42,552 nt of DNA from Streptomyces mashuensis (lineage in GTDB: Bacteria > Actinomycetota > Actinomycetes > Streptomycetales > Streptomycetaceae). Below, piece by piece: positions 15,240 to 23,599 of the stretch. Position numbers and translations under genes: made by a program. The stretch covers positions 1 through 42,552 of the forward strand of contig NZ_BNBD01000025.1 in NCBI RefSeq assembly GCF_014654785.1, written 5' to 3'. The notes under the pieces are model-generated. The model saw only the letters and a program-made list of their open reading frames with translations, ran no database searches and was not told the DNA's origin. Position 1 is the stretch's first letter. Each line of letters starts with the position of its first letter.

Positions 15240-15773
15240 TTATTGCGCCAGTGGCAGCGGCGCGCCCATCACGGCGTACGGGTACGGCGCGCTCGGGAAC
15301 ATGACGTTGCGGGCGAGGTCGCGGTAGCCGAGCTTGCGGTAGAGGGCGCGGGCGGGGGACTCGCGGTCGACGGCGGAGAGGATCGAGCGGGGCTCGGTGG
15401 CCGTGGCGGTGAGGGCCGTGATGAGGGTGCGGCCGATGCGCCGGTTCTGGAAGCCGGGGTGGACGTGGAGCTCGGTGATGACGAAGGAGTCGTCCAGCCA
15501 GTGCTCGAAGCCGTTGGCGCGCAGGTGCGGCTCGACGACGGTGGACCACCAGTGGCCGCGGTCGTTGGGCATCCCGTAGACGAAGCCGACCAGCCGGCCG
15601 GTGGGGGTCGTCGCGCCGAGGGCGCGGGCGCCGGGGCAGGTCAGGTGGCGCAGCACGATGTGGCGGCGGACGCCGACCTCCTCGGGCGTCAGCCCGAACG
15701 CGACCGCCTGCACGGCCAGGGCCTCGTCGACCCGGGCGGCGAGGTCGAGCGGGCCGACCGAGATGTCATCCAT
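15240..15773 (-). CDS. GNAT-family N-acetyltransferase
   Basis: 177 residues, full GNAT fold. ITELHVHPGFQNRRIGRTLITAL (about 99-121) is the acetyl-CoA-binding motif A (Q/R-x-x-G-x-G/A type), and SPARALYRKLGYRDL is motif B. The acceptor substrate is not identifiable. ATG at 15773 has no Shine-Dalgarno sequence; a TAGCCT box ends 7 bp before the ATG, which is compatible with a leaderless message. Ends 28 bp from the convergent APH-like gene. The second GNAT gene ends 37 bp upstream. Confidence 0.88.
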   Translation of the reverse strand: MDDISVGPLDLAARVDEALAVQAVAFGLTPEEVGVRRHIVLRHLTCPGARALGATTPTGRLVGFVYGMPNDRGHWWSTVVEPHLRANGFEHWLDDSFVITELHVHPGFQNRRIGRTLITALTATATEPRSILSAVDRESPARALYRKLGYRDLARNVMFPSAPYPYAVMGAPLPLAQ

Positions 15774-15810
15774 GCGGGCGAGGCTACCCGCTGGCCGGCC
15801 GGGGACGGTG

Positions 15811-16656
15811 TCAGAACAGGACGCTCATGAACGCGCCGACCTCCTGGAAGCCCACCCGCCGGTAGGCGGCGCGGGCGGGCGCGTTGTAGTCGTTGACGTA
15901 GAGGCTGACGACGGGCGCGACCTCGGTGAGGGCGTAGCGCAGGACGGCGGCCATGCCGGTGACGGACAGGCCGCGGCCGCGGTGCTCGGGGGCGACCCAG
16001 ACGCCCTGGATCTGGCAGGCGCGGTGGGTGGCGGCGCCGATCTCGGCCTTGAAGACGACGCGGCCGTCCTCGACGCGGGCGAAGGAGCGGCCGGAGCCGA
16101 CGAGCTCGGCGACGCGGGCCTGGTAGAGCAGGCCGCCGTCGCCGGCGAGCGGGGAGACGCCGACCTCCTCGGTGAACATGGCGACGCAGGCCGGCAGGAT
16201 CAGGTCCATCTCGTCGCGGCGGACGCGGCGCACGAGGGGGTCGGGCTCGACGCCGGAGGGCATGCTGCGGGTGACCATGAGGGGCTGGTGGGCGCGGACC
16301 TCGCGGGCGGGGCCCCAGTGCGGGGCGAGCAGGGACCAGAGGGCGGCGGTGGGTTCGGCGGGGCCGACGATGGAGGAGCAGCGGCGGCCGGAGCGGCGGG
16401 CGCGGTCGGCGAAGGCGCGGACGGCCTCGGGGCCGGCGCAGATGGGGACGAGGTTGGCGCCGGCGTAGCAGAGGGACTCCAGGCGGCCGCCGGCGTACCA
16501 GCCCCACATCTCGCCGCCGAGGCGCCAGGGGTCGAGGCCGGCCACCTGGACGCGGGCGGCGACGAAGGCGTTGGCGACCGGGTCGCGGTCCAGGACGGCG
16601 AGGGCGGCCTCGAGGTCGCCGGGGTCCAGGACCTTGGTGGTGGTCGTCGTCAGCAC
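15811..16656 (-). CDS. GNAT N-acetyltransferase with N-terminal DUF4081-like domain
   Basis: 282 residues from GTG 16656 (product MLTTTTTKVLDPGDLEAAL); the frame is open further upstream but without a start context. The N-terminal half (about 1-140) resembles the DUF4081 region seen in actinobacterial GNATs; the C-terminal half has the acetyl-CoA motif IQGVWVAPEHRGRGLSVTGMAAVL and ends SLYVNDYNAPARAAYRRVGFQEVG. It is regularly found next to ispG in Streptomyces. Substrate unknown. The ispG stop lies 177 bp upstream with a GTTCCGG-rich spacer between them. Confidence 0.88.
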   Translation of the reverse strand: MLTTTTTKVLDPGDLEAALAVLDRDPVANAFVAARVQVAGLDPWRLGGEMWGWYAGGRLESLCYAGANLVPICAGPEAVRAFADRARRSGRRCSSIVGPAEPTAALWSLLAPHWGPAREVRAHQPLMVTRSMPSGVEPDPLVRRVRRDEMDLILPACVAMFTEEVGVSPLAGDGGLLYQARVAELVGSGRSFARVEDGRVVFKAEIGAATHRACQIQGVWVAPEHRGRGLSVTGMAAVLRYALTEVAPVVSLYVNDYNAPARAAYRRVGFQEVGAFMSVLF

Positions 16657-16755
16657 GTGTCGGTTTGCCTCACCGTGGCGGGGCCGCAGGCCAGGGGATC
16701 GGGTCCTGGCACTGTACCTCCCGGGGCCGCCGGGCACCGCCCGGTGGCCGGATCG

Positions 16756-16829
16756 GTTCCGGTGGCCGGGCGGGGCGCGGGCGGGCGTGTTCCGGGGGCG
16801 TCCCCGGGGTGTTCCGGGGCGCGTTCCGG
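16756..16829. repeat. GTTCCGG cluster between ispG and the GNAT gene
   Basis: GTTCCGG begins at 16756, 16789, 16811 and 16823, spacings of 33, 22 and 12 bp, i.e. close to multiples of 11. The copy at 16808-16819 extends to GGTGTTCCGGGG, which is the exact complement of CCCCGGAACACC at 11228-11239. Confidence 0.75.
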
Positions 16830-16833
16830 GTGG

Positions 16834-17991
16834 TTACTCGGCGGCGACGACGGTGGGCGTGCCGGAGGCGACGCCGTCCTTCTCCATCTGCTCGGCGAGC
16901 TTCATGGCCTCTTCGATGAGGGTCTCGACGATCTTGGATTCGGGCACGGTCTTGATGACCTCGCCCTTGACGAAGATCTGGCCCTTGCCATTGCCGGACG
17001 CCACACCCAGGTCGGCCTCACGGGCCTCGCCGGGACCGTTGACGACACAGCCCATGACGGCGACGCGCAGGGGCACCTCCATGCCCTCCAGACCCGCGGT
17101 CACCTCGTCCGCCAGCTTGTACACATCCACCTGCGCACGACCACAGGACGGGCACGAGACGATCTCCAGCCGGCGCTGGCGCAGGCCCAGCGACTCCAGG
17201 ATCTGGATACCGACCTTGATCTCCTCCGCCGGCGGCGCCGACAGCGACACCCGGATCGTGTCACCGATGCCCTCGCTCAGCAGCGCACCGAACGCCACCG
17301 CCGACTTCACCGTGCCCTGGAACGCCGGCCCCGCCTCCGTCACACCCAGATGCAGCGGGTAATCGCACTGCGCCGCCAGCTGACGGTAGGCATTGATCAT
17401 CACGACCGGGTCGTTGTGCTTGACCGAGATCTTGATGTCACGGAAACCGTGCTCCTCGAACAGCGACGCCTCCCACAGCGCCGACTCCACCAGCGCCTCC
17501 GGGGTGGCCTTGCCGTACTTCTGCAGCAGCCGCCGGTCCAGCGAGCCGGCGTTCACGCCGATCCGGATGGGGGTGCCGGCGTCGGAGGCCGCCTTGGCGA
17601 TCTCCTTGACCTTGTCGTCGAACTGCTTGATGTTGCCCGGGTTCACCCGCACCGCCGCACAGCCCGCGTCGATCGCCGCGAACACGTACTTCGGCTGGAA
17701 GTGGATGTCCGCGATCACCGGGATCTGCGACTTCTTCGCGATGATGGGCAGCGCGTCGGCGTCGTCCTGCGTCGGGCACGCCACGCGCACGATCTGGCAG
17801 CCCGACGCCGTCAGCTCCGCGATCTGCTGGAGCGTCGCACCGATGTCCGAGGTACGCGTCGTCGTCATCGACTGCACCGACACCGGCGCGTCGCCACCCA
17901 CGGCAACCGAGCCGACCTGGATCTTCCGGCTCACCCGGCGCTCGGCGAGCTTGGTCGGAACGGACGGCATTCCCAGCGAAATCGCAGTCAT
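16834..17991 (-). CDS. ispG: 4-hydroxy-3-methylbut-2-en-1-yl diphosphate synthase (flavodoxin)
   Basis: 385 residues from ATG 17991 (MTAISLGMPSVPTKLAERR). IspG converts methylerythritol cyclodiphosphate to HMBPP in the MEP isoprenoid pathway, using a [4Fe-4S] cluster. The Fe-S cysteines are visible in IVSCPSCGR and in MGCVVNGPGEAREADLG; the TIM-barrel part has SVQSMTTTRTSD and IRIGVNAGSLD. The usual partner dxr lies upstream beyond rseP. The start has no good Shine-Dalgarno sequence; an upstream in-frame ATG at 18081 would place a non-conserved 30-residue extension and was not chosen. Two hairpins separate it from rseP, so it probably has its own promoter. Confidence 0.96.
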   Translation of the reverse strand: MTAISLGMPSVPTKLAERRVSRKIQVGSVAVGGDAPVSVQSMTTTRTSDIGATLQQIAELTASGCQIVRVACPTQDDADALPIIAKKSQIPVIADIHFQPKYVFAAIDAGCAAVRVNPGNIKQFDDKVKEIAKAASDAGTPIRIGVNAGSLDRRLLQKYGKATPEALVESALWEASLFEEHGFRDIKISVKHNDPVVMINAYRQLAAQCDYPLHLGVTEAGPAFQGTVKSAVAFGALLSEGIGDTIRVSLSAPPAEEIKVGIQILESLGLRQRRLEIVSCPSCGRAQVDVYKLADEVTAGLEGMEVPLRVAVMGCVVNGPGEAREADLGVASGNGKGQIFVKGEVIKTVPESKIVETLIEEAMKLAEQMEKDGVASGTPTVVAAE

Positions 17992-18069
17992 CTGGCGAGT
18001 AACCCCAAGGTCTGAATCGTGGTCCCGAGATCGGCGGGCTCCGGTTCCGAGGTTACGGCACCGGGTCGT

Positions 18070-18122
18070 GGCGGAGCACATCGCTCCGCCGCCGTGGCCC
18101 CGCGCCGTGGGGCGCCGGGGCC
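18070..18122 (-). terminator. Double hairpin terminator after rseP
   Basis: GGCCCC-GCGCC (18096-18106) pairs with GGCGC-GGGGCC (18111-18122, one bulged C), 18 nt past the rseP stop; a second perfect 8-bp hairpin GGCGGAGC/GCTCCGCC lies at 18070-18090. Together they should end the dxr-rseP transcript. Confidence 0.7.
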
Positions 18123-18139
18123 GCGGCGGCGGCCGGATG

Positions 18140-19441
18140 CTAGGTGAGGCGTACGGGGTTCACCACGTCCGCGATGAGGACCAGCAGCGTGAAGCAGATG
18201 AAGATGCCCGCCACCACGTAGGCCACCGGCATGAGCTTGGCGACGTCGAACGGGCCCGGGTCGGGGCGGCGGAACACCCGGGCGAGGCCCCGGCGCACCG
18301 ACTCCCACAGCGCGCCCGCGATGTGGCCGCCGTCCAGCGGCAGCAGCGGGAGCATGTTGAACAGGAACAGGGACAGGTTGAAGCCTGCGACCAGGAACAG
18401 CATGGTGGCGATCTGCTGGGACGGCGGGATGTCGAGGTTGAAGACCTCGCCGCCGACGCGGGCCGCGCCGACGACGCCCATGGGCGAGTCGGCCTTCCGC
18501 TCGGCGCCGTCGAAGGCCGCGTTCCACAGGTCGGGGATCTTGCCCGGAAGGGCGATCAGGGACTCGACGCCGGACTCGACCATGTCGCCCATCCGGTCGA
18601 CGGACTGGCCGAAGGACTGCCGTACGACGCCGCTGGCGGGCGTGAAGCCCAGGAAGCCCGCGGTGACGTACTGGCCCTTGATGGGGGCGCCCTTGCTGTC
18701 GTACTTCTGCACCTGGTTGGTGATGAGCTGCGCGTCGAGGGTCTTCTCGTGGCCGTCGCGGACGACGGTCAGCGTGGCGTGCCCGGTGGTGGCGCGGATG
18801 TCCTTCTGGAGGGTGCCCCAGTCGCTCACGCGGTGGCCGTTGAAGGCGACGATGCGGTCCTTGGGCTGGAGGCCCGCGGCCTTGGCCGGGGAGTCCTTGG
18901 CGCCCTTGGGGCACTTGTCGGTGGGCGAGCTGGCGGAGACGACGCAGTCGGAGACGGCCGAGACGGTGGTCGTCTGCGTGTTGACGCCGAACGACATCAT
19001 CACGCCGAGGAAGATCACGACGGCCAGCACCAGGTTCATGAACGGGCCGGCGAACATGACGATCACGCGCTTCCACGGCTTGCGCGTGTAGAACATGCGC
19101 GTCTCGTCGCCGGGCCGGAGCTCCTCGTACGCCGCGGAGCGGGCGTCCTCGATCATGCCGCGCCACGGGGACGTGGAGCGGGCGCTGATCCGGCCGTCCT
19201 CGCCCGGCGGGAACATGCCGATCATGCGGATGTAACCACCGAGCGGGACGGCCTTGACGCCGTACTCGGTCTCGCCCTTGCGCCGGGACCACAGGGTGGG
19301 GCCGAAGCCGACCATGTACTGGGGCACGCGGATGCCGAAGAGCTTGGCGGTGGAGAGGTGGCCGAGCTCGTGCCAGGCGATGGAGAAGAGCAGGCCCACC
19401 ACGAAGACGACTATCCCGAGGACGGTCATCAGTGTCGTCAT
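18140..19441 (-). CDS. rseP: Site-2 intramembrane zinc metalloprotease (RseP/RasP type)
   Basis: 433 residues. The first membrane segment holds the catalytic HExxH (AWHELGH, His24, Glu25, His28). A PDZ domain lies near residues 190-240 (AGLQPKDRIVAFNGHRV). The last segments include NMLPLLPLDGGH with the third zinc ligand Asp. Such proteases cut anti-sigma factors or signal-peptide remnants in the membrane. The ATG (19439-19441) overlaps the dxr stop (ATGA), so translation is coupled to dxr. In actinomycetes the dxr-rseP-ispG order is conserved; the link to isoprenoid synthesis is positional only. Confidence 0.95.
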   Translation of the reverse strand: MTTLMTVLGIVVFVVGLLFSIAWHELGHLSTAKLFGIRVPQYMVGFGPTLWSRRKGETEYGVKAVPLGGYIRMIGMFPPGEDGRISARSTSPWRGMIEDARSAAYEELRPGDETRMFYTRKPWKRVIVMFAGPFMNLVLAVVIFLGVMMSFGVNTQTTTVSAVSDCVVSASSPTDKCPKGAKDSPAKAAGLQPKDRIVAFNGHRVSDWGTLQKDIRATTGHATLTVVRDGHEKTLDAQLITNQVQKYDSKGAPIKGQYVTAGFLGFTPASGVVRQSFGQSVDRMGDMVESGVESLIALPGKIPDLWNAAFDGAERKADSPMGVVGAARVGGEVFNLDIPPSQQIATMLFLVAGFNLSLFLFNMLPLLPLDGGHIAGALWESVRRGLARVFRRPDPGPFDVAKLMPVAYVVAGIFICFTLLVLIADVVNPVRLT

Positions 19442-20712
19442 GCGCGGGCCTCCGAGGTCGCGTGCGTGCTGCGGGCGGCCGCCCGGGCCGCCAGTTCGCG
19501 GGCCCGGGCGCGTGCCCAGGTCTCCGCCTGCAGGACGTCCGGGACACTCAGGCGGGTTCCCGAGGCGGGGGTTCCGTGTTCCGCCACCACCTCGGCGACG
19601 GTGTCCACGATCCCATTGAACGGCAGCTGCCCGCTGAGGAACGCGTCGACGCACTCCTCGTTGGCCGCGTTGAACACCGCCGGTGCCGTCCCGCCGAGCG
19701 CGCCCACGTGCCGGGCGAGCCCCACGGACGGGAACGCCTCGTCGTCCAGCGGGAAGAACTCCCAGGTTGACGCCTTCGACCAGTCGAAGGCGGGGGCCGC
19801 GTCCGGCACCCGGTCGGGCCAGCCCAGGCCGATGGCGATGGGGCCGCGCATGTCCGGCGGGGTGGCCTGGGCGAGCGTGGAGCCGTCGGTGAACTCCACC
19901 ATCGAGTGGACGTACGACTGCGGGTGGACGACGACCTCGATGCGCTCGAAGGGGATGTCGTAGAGCAGGTGCGCCTCGATGACCTCCAGGCCCTTGTTGA
20001 CCAGGGTGGCGGAGTTGACCGTGATCACCGGGCCCATGGACCAGGTGGGGTGCGCCAGCGCGTCCTGCGGGGTGACGGAGGCCAGCTCGGCCTTGGTGCG
20101 GCCGCGGAAGGGGCCGCCGGAGGCGGTGACGACGAGCTTGCGGATCTCGGCGCGGGTGCCGCCCAGCAGGGCCTGGAAGATCGCGGCGTGCTCGGAGTCG
20201 ACGGGGATGATCTGGCCGGGCTTGGCGACCGCCTTCACCAGCGGGCCGCCGACGATCAGCGACTCCTTGTTGGCCAGGGCCAGGGTGCGGCCGGCCTCCA
20301 GGGCGGCGAGCGTCGGGGCCAGGCCGATGGAGCCGGTGATGCCGTTGAGGACGGTGTGGCACCGGCTGCGGGCCAGCTCGGTGGCCGCCTCCGGCCCGGC
20401 GAGGACCTCGGGCAGCGGCCGCGTGCCGTAGCGCGCGGCCAGCGCCTCGCGCAGCTCCGCCTCCTTGTCGGCCCGCGCGACCGCGACCGTGCGCACGTCC
20501 AGCCGGTGTGCCTGCTCGGCCAGGAGGTCCACCCGGCCGCCCGCGGCCGACAGGGCCGTGACCGTGAACCGGTCGGGGTTGGCCAGCACGAGGTCGATGG
20601 CCTGGGTGCCGATCGAGCCGGTCGAGCCGAGGATCACGATCTCGCGCGGCCCGCCGCCGGGGTGCGTGGCGGCGGAGTAGCGCAGGTGCGGGTCAGCGAG
20701 GCAGTCCGTCAT
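19438..20712 (-). CDS. dxr: 1-deoxy-D-xylulose-5-phosphate reductoisomerase
   Basis: 424 residues. It converts DXP to MEP, the committed step of the MEP pathway. The NADPH site GSTGSIGTQAIDL follows a roughly 28-residue N-terminal extension; metal and substrate motifs are VDSEHAAIFQ, TASGGPF, and NSATLVNKGLEVIEAH. The start ATG 20712 is directly preceded by AGGAGG with no spacer, too close for a normal Shine-Dalgarno interaction; CACAAT sits 6 bp before the ATG, so a leaderless transcript is possible. No better in-frame start is visible. Upstream is the acyl-CoA dehydrogenase gene, 97 bp away. Confidence 0.95.
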   Translation of the reverse strand: MTDCLADPHLRYSAATHPGGGPREIVILGSTGSIGTQAIDLVLANPDRFTVTALSAAGGRVDLLAEQAHRLDVRTVAVARADKEAELREALAARYGTRPLPEVLAGPEAATELARSRCHTVLNGITGSIGLAPTLAALEAGRTLALANKESLIVGGPLVKAVAKPGQIIPVDSEHAAIFQALLGGTRAEIRKLVVTASGGPFRGRTKAELASVTPQDALAHPTWSMGPVITVNSATLVNKGLEVIEAHLLYDIPFERIEVVVHPQSYVHSMVEFTDGSTLAQATPPDMRGPIAIGLGWPDRVPDAAPAFDWSKASTWEFFPLDDEAFPSVGLARHVGALGGTAPAVFNAANEECVDAFLSGQLPFNGIVDTVAEVVAEHGTPASGTRLSVPDVLQAETWARARARELAARAAARSTHATSEARA

Positions 20713-20761
20713 CCTCCTATTGTGGCCGTACCGCCGGTCGCGCCCGACAGGGCGTCCCGGC

Positions 20762-20778
20762 GGTACGGACGGCGTACC
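20762..20778. promoter_or_regulatory. Inverted repeat between the acyl-CoA dehydrogenase gene and dxr
   Basis: GGTACG (20762-20767) and CGTACC (20773-20778) form a 6-bp inverted repeat with 5-nt spacer. It could end the dehydrogenase message or be an operator for dxr; I cannot tell which. Confidence 0.35.
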
Positions 20779-20809
20779 CCGCGCGGCGGCAGTGCGGCGG
20801 CCCGGTGGG

Positions 20810-22744
20810 TCAGCGGACGGGCCGGTGGACGTTGTCGGCCTTGGACGGGCCGGGCGTGGCGTCGGCGATCCAGGGGCCGTCGCCGCTGGGGTCGAGAATG
20901 CCGCTCTCCAGCCACTCGTAGGCGCCGGACAGGACGCCGCCGACGACCTTGCGGTCCAGATCGTCGGTGTTGCTCCACAGCCGCCGGAAGAGCTCCTCGA
21001 CGCGGATCCGGGACTGCCGGCAGAAGGCGTCGGCGAGCTGGTACGCCTGGGTGCCGTGGTCGTCGCGGAGCCGCAGGTGCTCGGCGCGCACACAGGCGGC
21101 GCTCATGGCGAACAGCTCGGCGCCGATGTCCACGATCCGGCCGAGGAAGCCCTGCTTGGTCTCCATCCGGCCCTGCCAGCGCGACATGGCGTAGAAGGTG
21201 GAGCGGGCCAGGCGGCGCGCGGACCGCTCGACGTAGCGCAGGTGGCCGGACAGGTCGCGGTGGCCGGGCGGGTGGAACTCGGCGTAGGTGCGCGGCAGCT
21301 GTCCGGGGCCGGCCACGAGTTTGGGCAGCCAGCGGGCGTAGAAGCCGCCGGCCCGGACGCCGGCGCGGGCCTTGTCGCCGAGCGACTTGTCGGGGTCGAT
21401 GAGGTCGCCGGCCACGGAGAGGTGGGCGTCGACGGCCTCGCGGGCGATGAGCAGGTGCATGATCTCGGTGGAGCCCTCGAAGATGCGGTTGATGCGCGCG
21501 TCGCGCAGCATCTGCTCGGCGGGGACGGGCTTCTCGCCGCGGGCGGCGAGCGAGTCGGCGGTCTCGTAGCCCCGGCCGCCGCGGATCTGCACCAGCTCGT
21601 CGGCCATCAGCCAGGCCGTCTCGCTGGCGTAGAGCTTGGCGAGGGCGGCCTCGATGCGGATGTCGTTGCGGTTCTCGTCGGCCATCTGGCTCGACAGGTC
21701 GAGGATGGCCTCCAGGGCGAAGGTGGTGGCCGCGATGTAGGAGATCTTGGAGCCGACCGCCTCGTGCTTGGCGATGGGTTTGCCCCACTGCTCGCGCGCG
21801 GCCGACCATTCGCGGGCGGTCTTCAGCGACCACTTGCCCAGCGAGACGCACATGGCGGGGATGGACAGGCGGCCGGTGTTGAGGGTGGTCAGGGCGATCT
21901 TCAGGCCGGCGCCCTCGGGCCCGATGCGGTGGGTGGCGGGCACACGCACCTGGTGGAAGCGGGTGACGCCGTTCTCGATGCCGCGCAGCCCCATGAAGGC
22001 GTTGCGCCGCTCGACGGTGACGCCCTCGGCGGCCGCCTCGACGACGAAGGCGGTGATGCCGCCGCGGTGGCCCTCGGACTTCGGCACCCGGGCCATGACG
22101 ACGAGCAGGTCGGCGACGACGCCGTTGGTGGTCCACAGCTTGACGCCGTCGAGGACGTAGTCGTCGCCGTCGGGCACGGCGGTGGTGGCCAGCCGGGCCG
22201 GGTCGGAGCCCACGTCCGGCTCGGTGAGGAGGAACGCGGAGATGTCGGTGCGCGCGCAGCGCGGCAGGAACGTCTCCTTCTGCTCCTCGGTGCCGAACAG
22301 TTTCAGCGGCTGGGGCACGCCGATCGACTGGTGTGCCGAGAGCAGCGCGCCGACGACGGGGCTGACGGAGCCGACGAGGGTGAGGGCCTTGTTGTAGTAG
22401 ACCTGGGTCAGGCCCAGGCCCCCGTACTTGGTGTCGATCTTCATGCCGAGGGCGCCGAGCTCCTTGAGCCCGTTCACCGTCTCGTCCGGGATGCGGGCCT
22501 CGCGCTCGATGCGGGCGCTGTCGATGCGGGTCTCGCAGAAGTCGCGCAGCTTGGCGAGGAACTCCTCGCCGCGCCGCACGTCCTCGGGCGCGGGCACCGG
22601 GTGGGGGTGGATCAGGTCGAGCCGGAAGCGGCCGAGGAAGAGCTCCTTGGCGAAGCTGGGCTTCTTCCAGTCCTGCTCGCGGGCCGCCTCCGCCACCTGG
22701 CGCGCCTCGCGCTCGGAGACCGGTCGTACGGATGGTGCGGTCAT
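20810..22744 (-). CDS. Acyl-CoA dehydrogenase, long (VLCAD/ACAD9-like)
   Basis: 644 residues from ATG 22744 (GAGGTG 6 bases upstream; the GTG four codons earlier is part of that site). This is about 250 residues longer than simple acyl-CoA dehydrogenases, like the VLCAD group with an extra C-terminal helical domain. FAD/substrate motifs: FLLTEPDVGSDPA, KLWTTNG and RIFEGSTEIMHL, where the Glu of FEG is the expected catalytic base. It would carry out the first step of beta-oxidation of acyl-CoAs with an electron-transfer flavoprotein as acceptor, in the cytoplasm. Chain-length preference cannot be read from sequence. A perfect palindrome 34 bp upstream of the start suggests repression, possibly by a TetR-type protein not encoded here. 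Confidence 0.9.
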   Translation of the reverse strand: MTAPSVRPVSEREARQVAEAAREQDWKKPSFAKELFLGRFRLDLIHPHPVPAPEDVRRGEEFLAKLRDFCETRIDSARIEREARIPDETVNGLKELGALGMKIDTKYGGLGLTQVYYNKALTLVGSVSPVVGALLSAHQSIGVPQPLKLFGTEEQKETFLPRCARTDISAFLLTEPDVGSDPARLATTAVPDGDDYVLDGVKLWTTNGVVADLLVVMARVPKSEGHRGGITAFVVEAAAEGVTVERRNAFMGLRGIENGVTRFHQVRVPATHRIGPEGAGLKIALTTLNTGRLSIPAMCVSLGKWSLKTAREWSAAREQWGKPIAKHEAVGSKISYIAATTFALEAILDLSSQMADENRNDIRIEAALAKLYASETAWLMADELVQIRGGRGYETADSLAARGEKPVPAEQMLRDARINRIFEGSTEIMHLLIAREAVDAHLSVAGDLIDPDKSLGDKARAGVRAGGFYARWLPKLVAGPGQLPRTYAEFHPPGHRDLSGHLRYVERSARRLARSTFYAMSRWQGRMETKQGFLGRIVDIGAELFAMSAACVRAEHLRLRDDHGTQAYQLADAFCRQSRIRVEELFRRLWSNTDDLDRKVVGGVLSGAYEWLESGILDPSGDGPWIADATPGPSKADNVHRPVR

Positions 22745-22777
22745 GTGGCACCTCACCGCTGTAAGTCGGGGGATGTC

Positions 22778-22796
22778 CCGGTCGACTACCGACCGG
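22778..22796. promoter_or_regulatory. Palindromic operator candidate upstream of the acyl-CoA dehydrogenase gene
   Basis: CCGGTCG (22778-22784) and CGACCGG (22790-22796) are perfect inverted arms around ACTAC, 34 bp upstream of the ATG, in the position expected for a repressor of the promoter. Confidence 0.45.
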
Positions 22797-22858
22797 TGCT
22801 ACTCATCCGTATGTACCTACCCGATCCCCACGGCCTCTACCAGCCCCCGTGCACGGAT

Positions 22859-22879
22859 CCGCCGGCACCCCGCCGGCGG
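22859..22879 (-). terminator. Terminator after the response-regulator gene
   Basis: CCGCCGGC (22859-22866) and GCCGGCGG (22872-22879) give a perfect 8-bp stem with a 5-nt loop, starting 3 nt past the stop codon of the response regulator. Confidence 0.65.
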
Positions 22880-22882
22880 GGG

Positions 22883-23599
22883 TCAGCCGGCCGCCGAGCC
22901 GGGGGTGACCAGGCCGCTCTCGTAGGCGACGACGACGGCCTGGGCGCGGCTGCACAGGCCCAGCTTGGCCATGGCGCGGTTGAGGTGGGTCTTGACCGTG
23001 GCCTCGCTGATGACGAGTTCCCCGGCGATCTCCCCGTTCGACAGGCCGCGCCCGGTGAGGCGCAGCACCTCCGTCTCGCGCCCGGTGAGGCCCTCCAGCG
23101 CGCCGGGCCCGTCGGTGGTGGGCCCGGCGGGCCCGGGGGGCTGCCGGGTGAACGCCTCGATGAGGCGGCGGGTGACGGAGGGGGCGAAGAGGGTGTCGCC
23201 GCCGGCGACGGCGGTGACGGCGGCGAGCAGGCGCTGCGGCCCGGCGTCCTTGAGGAGGAAGCCGGCGGCACCGGCGCGCAGGGCGGCGTAGACGTACTCG
23301 TCGAGGTCGAAGGTGGTCAGCACCAGCACCCGGGGCGGCGGGTCGGCGGCCTCCCGGAGGATGCGCTCGGTGGCGGCGATGCCGCTCAGGCCGGGCATGC
23401 GGATGTCCATGAGGACCACGTCGGGCCGGTGTGCGGCGGCCAGCGCGACGGCCTCCTCGCCGTCGGCGGCCTCGGCGACGACCGTCATGCCGGGCGCGGC
23501 GCGCAGCAGGGCGGCGACGCCGGCGCGGATGAGGATCTGGTCGTCGACGACGAGCACCCTGATGTCAGGGCTCGTGGTCTTCTCCGCGCTGTCGGTCAT
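22883..23599 (-). CDS. NarL/FixJ-family response regulator
   Basis: 238 residues. The receiver domain has the acidic pair D19-D20, phospho-acceptor Asp65 (VVLMDIRMPG), Thr95/Thr96 and Lys117 (FLLKD). The C-terminal LuxR-type helix-turn-helix (LTGRETEVLRLTGRGLSNGEIAGELVISEATVKTHLNR) binds DNA. Start ATG 23599 lies inside the end of the kinase gene (35-bp overlap), so the two form a tight pair. Target genes are not evident; a hairpin directly follows the gene. Confidence 0.94.
   Translation of the reverse strand: MTDSAEKTTSPDIRVLVVDDQILIRAGVAALLRAAPGMTVVAEAADGEEAVALAAAHRPDVVLMDIRMPGLSGIAATERILREAADPPPRVLVLTTFDLDEYVYAALRAGAAGFLLKDAGPQRLLAAVTAVAGGDTLFAPSVTRRLIEAFTRQPPGPAGPTTDGPGALEGLTGRETEVLRLTGRGLSNGEIAGELVISEATVKTHLNRAMAKLGLCSRAQAVVVAYESGLVTPGSAAG

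Noticed and set aside
17992..18081. Longer ispG start at 18081
   Set aside because: The extra 30 residues are not like known IspG N-termini and would overlap the rseP terminator; ATG 17991 gives the conserved beginning.
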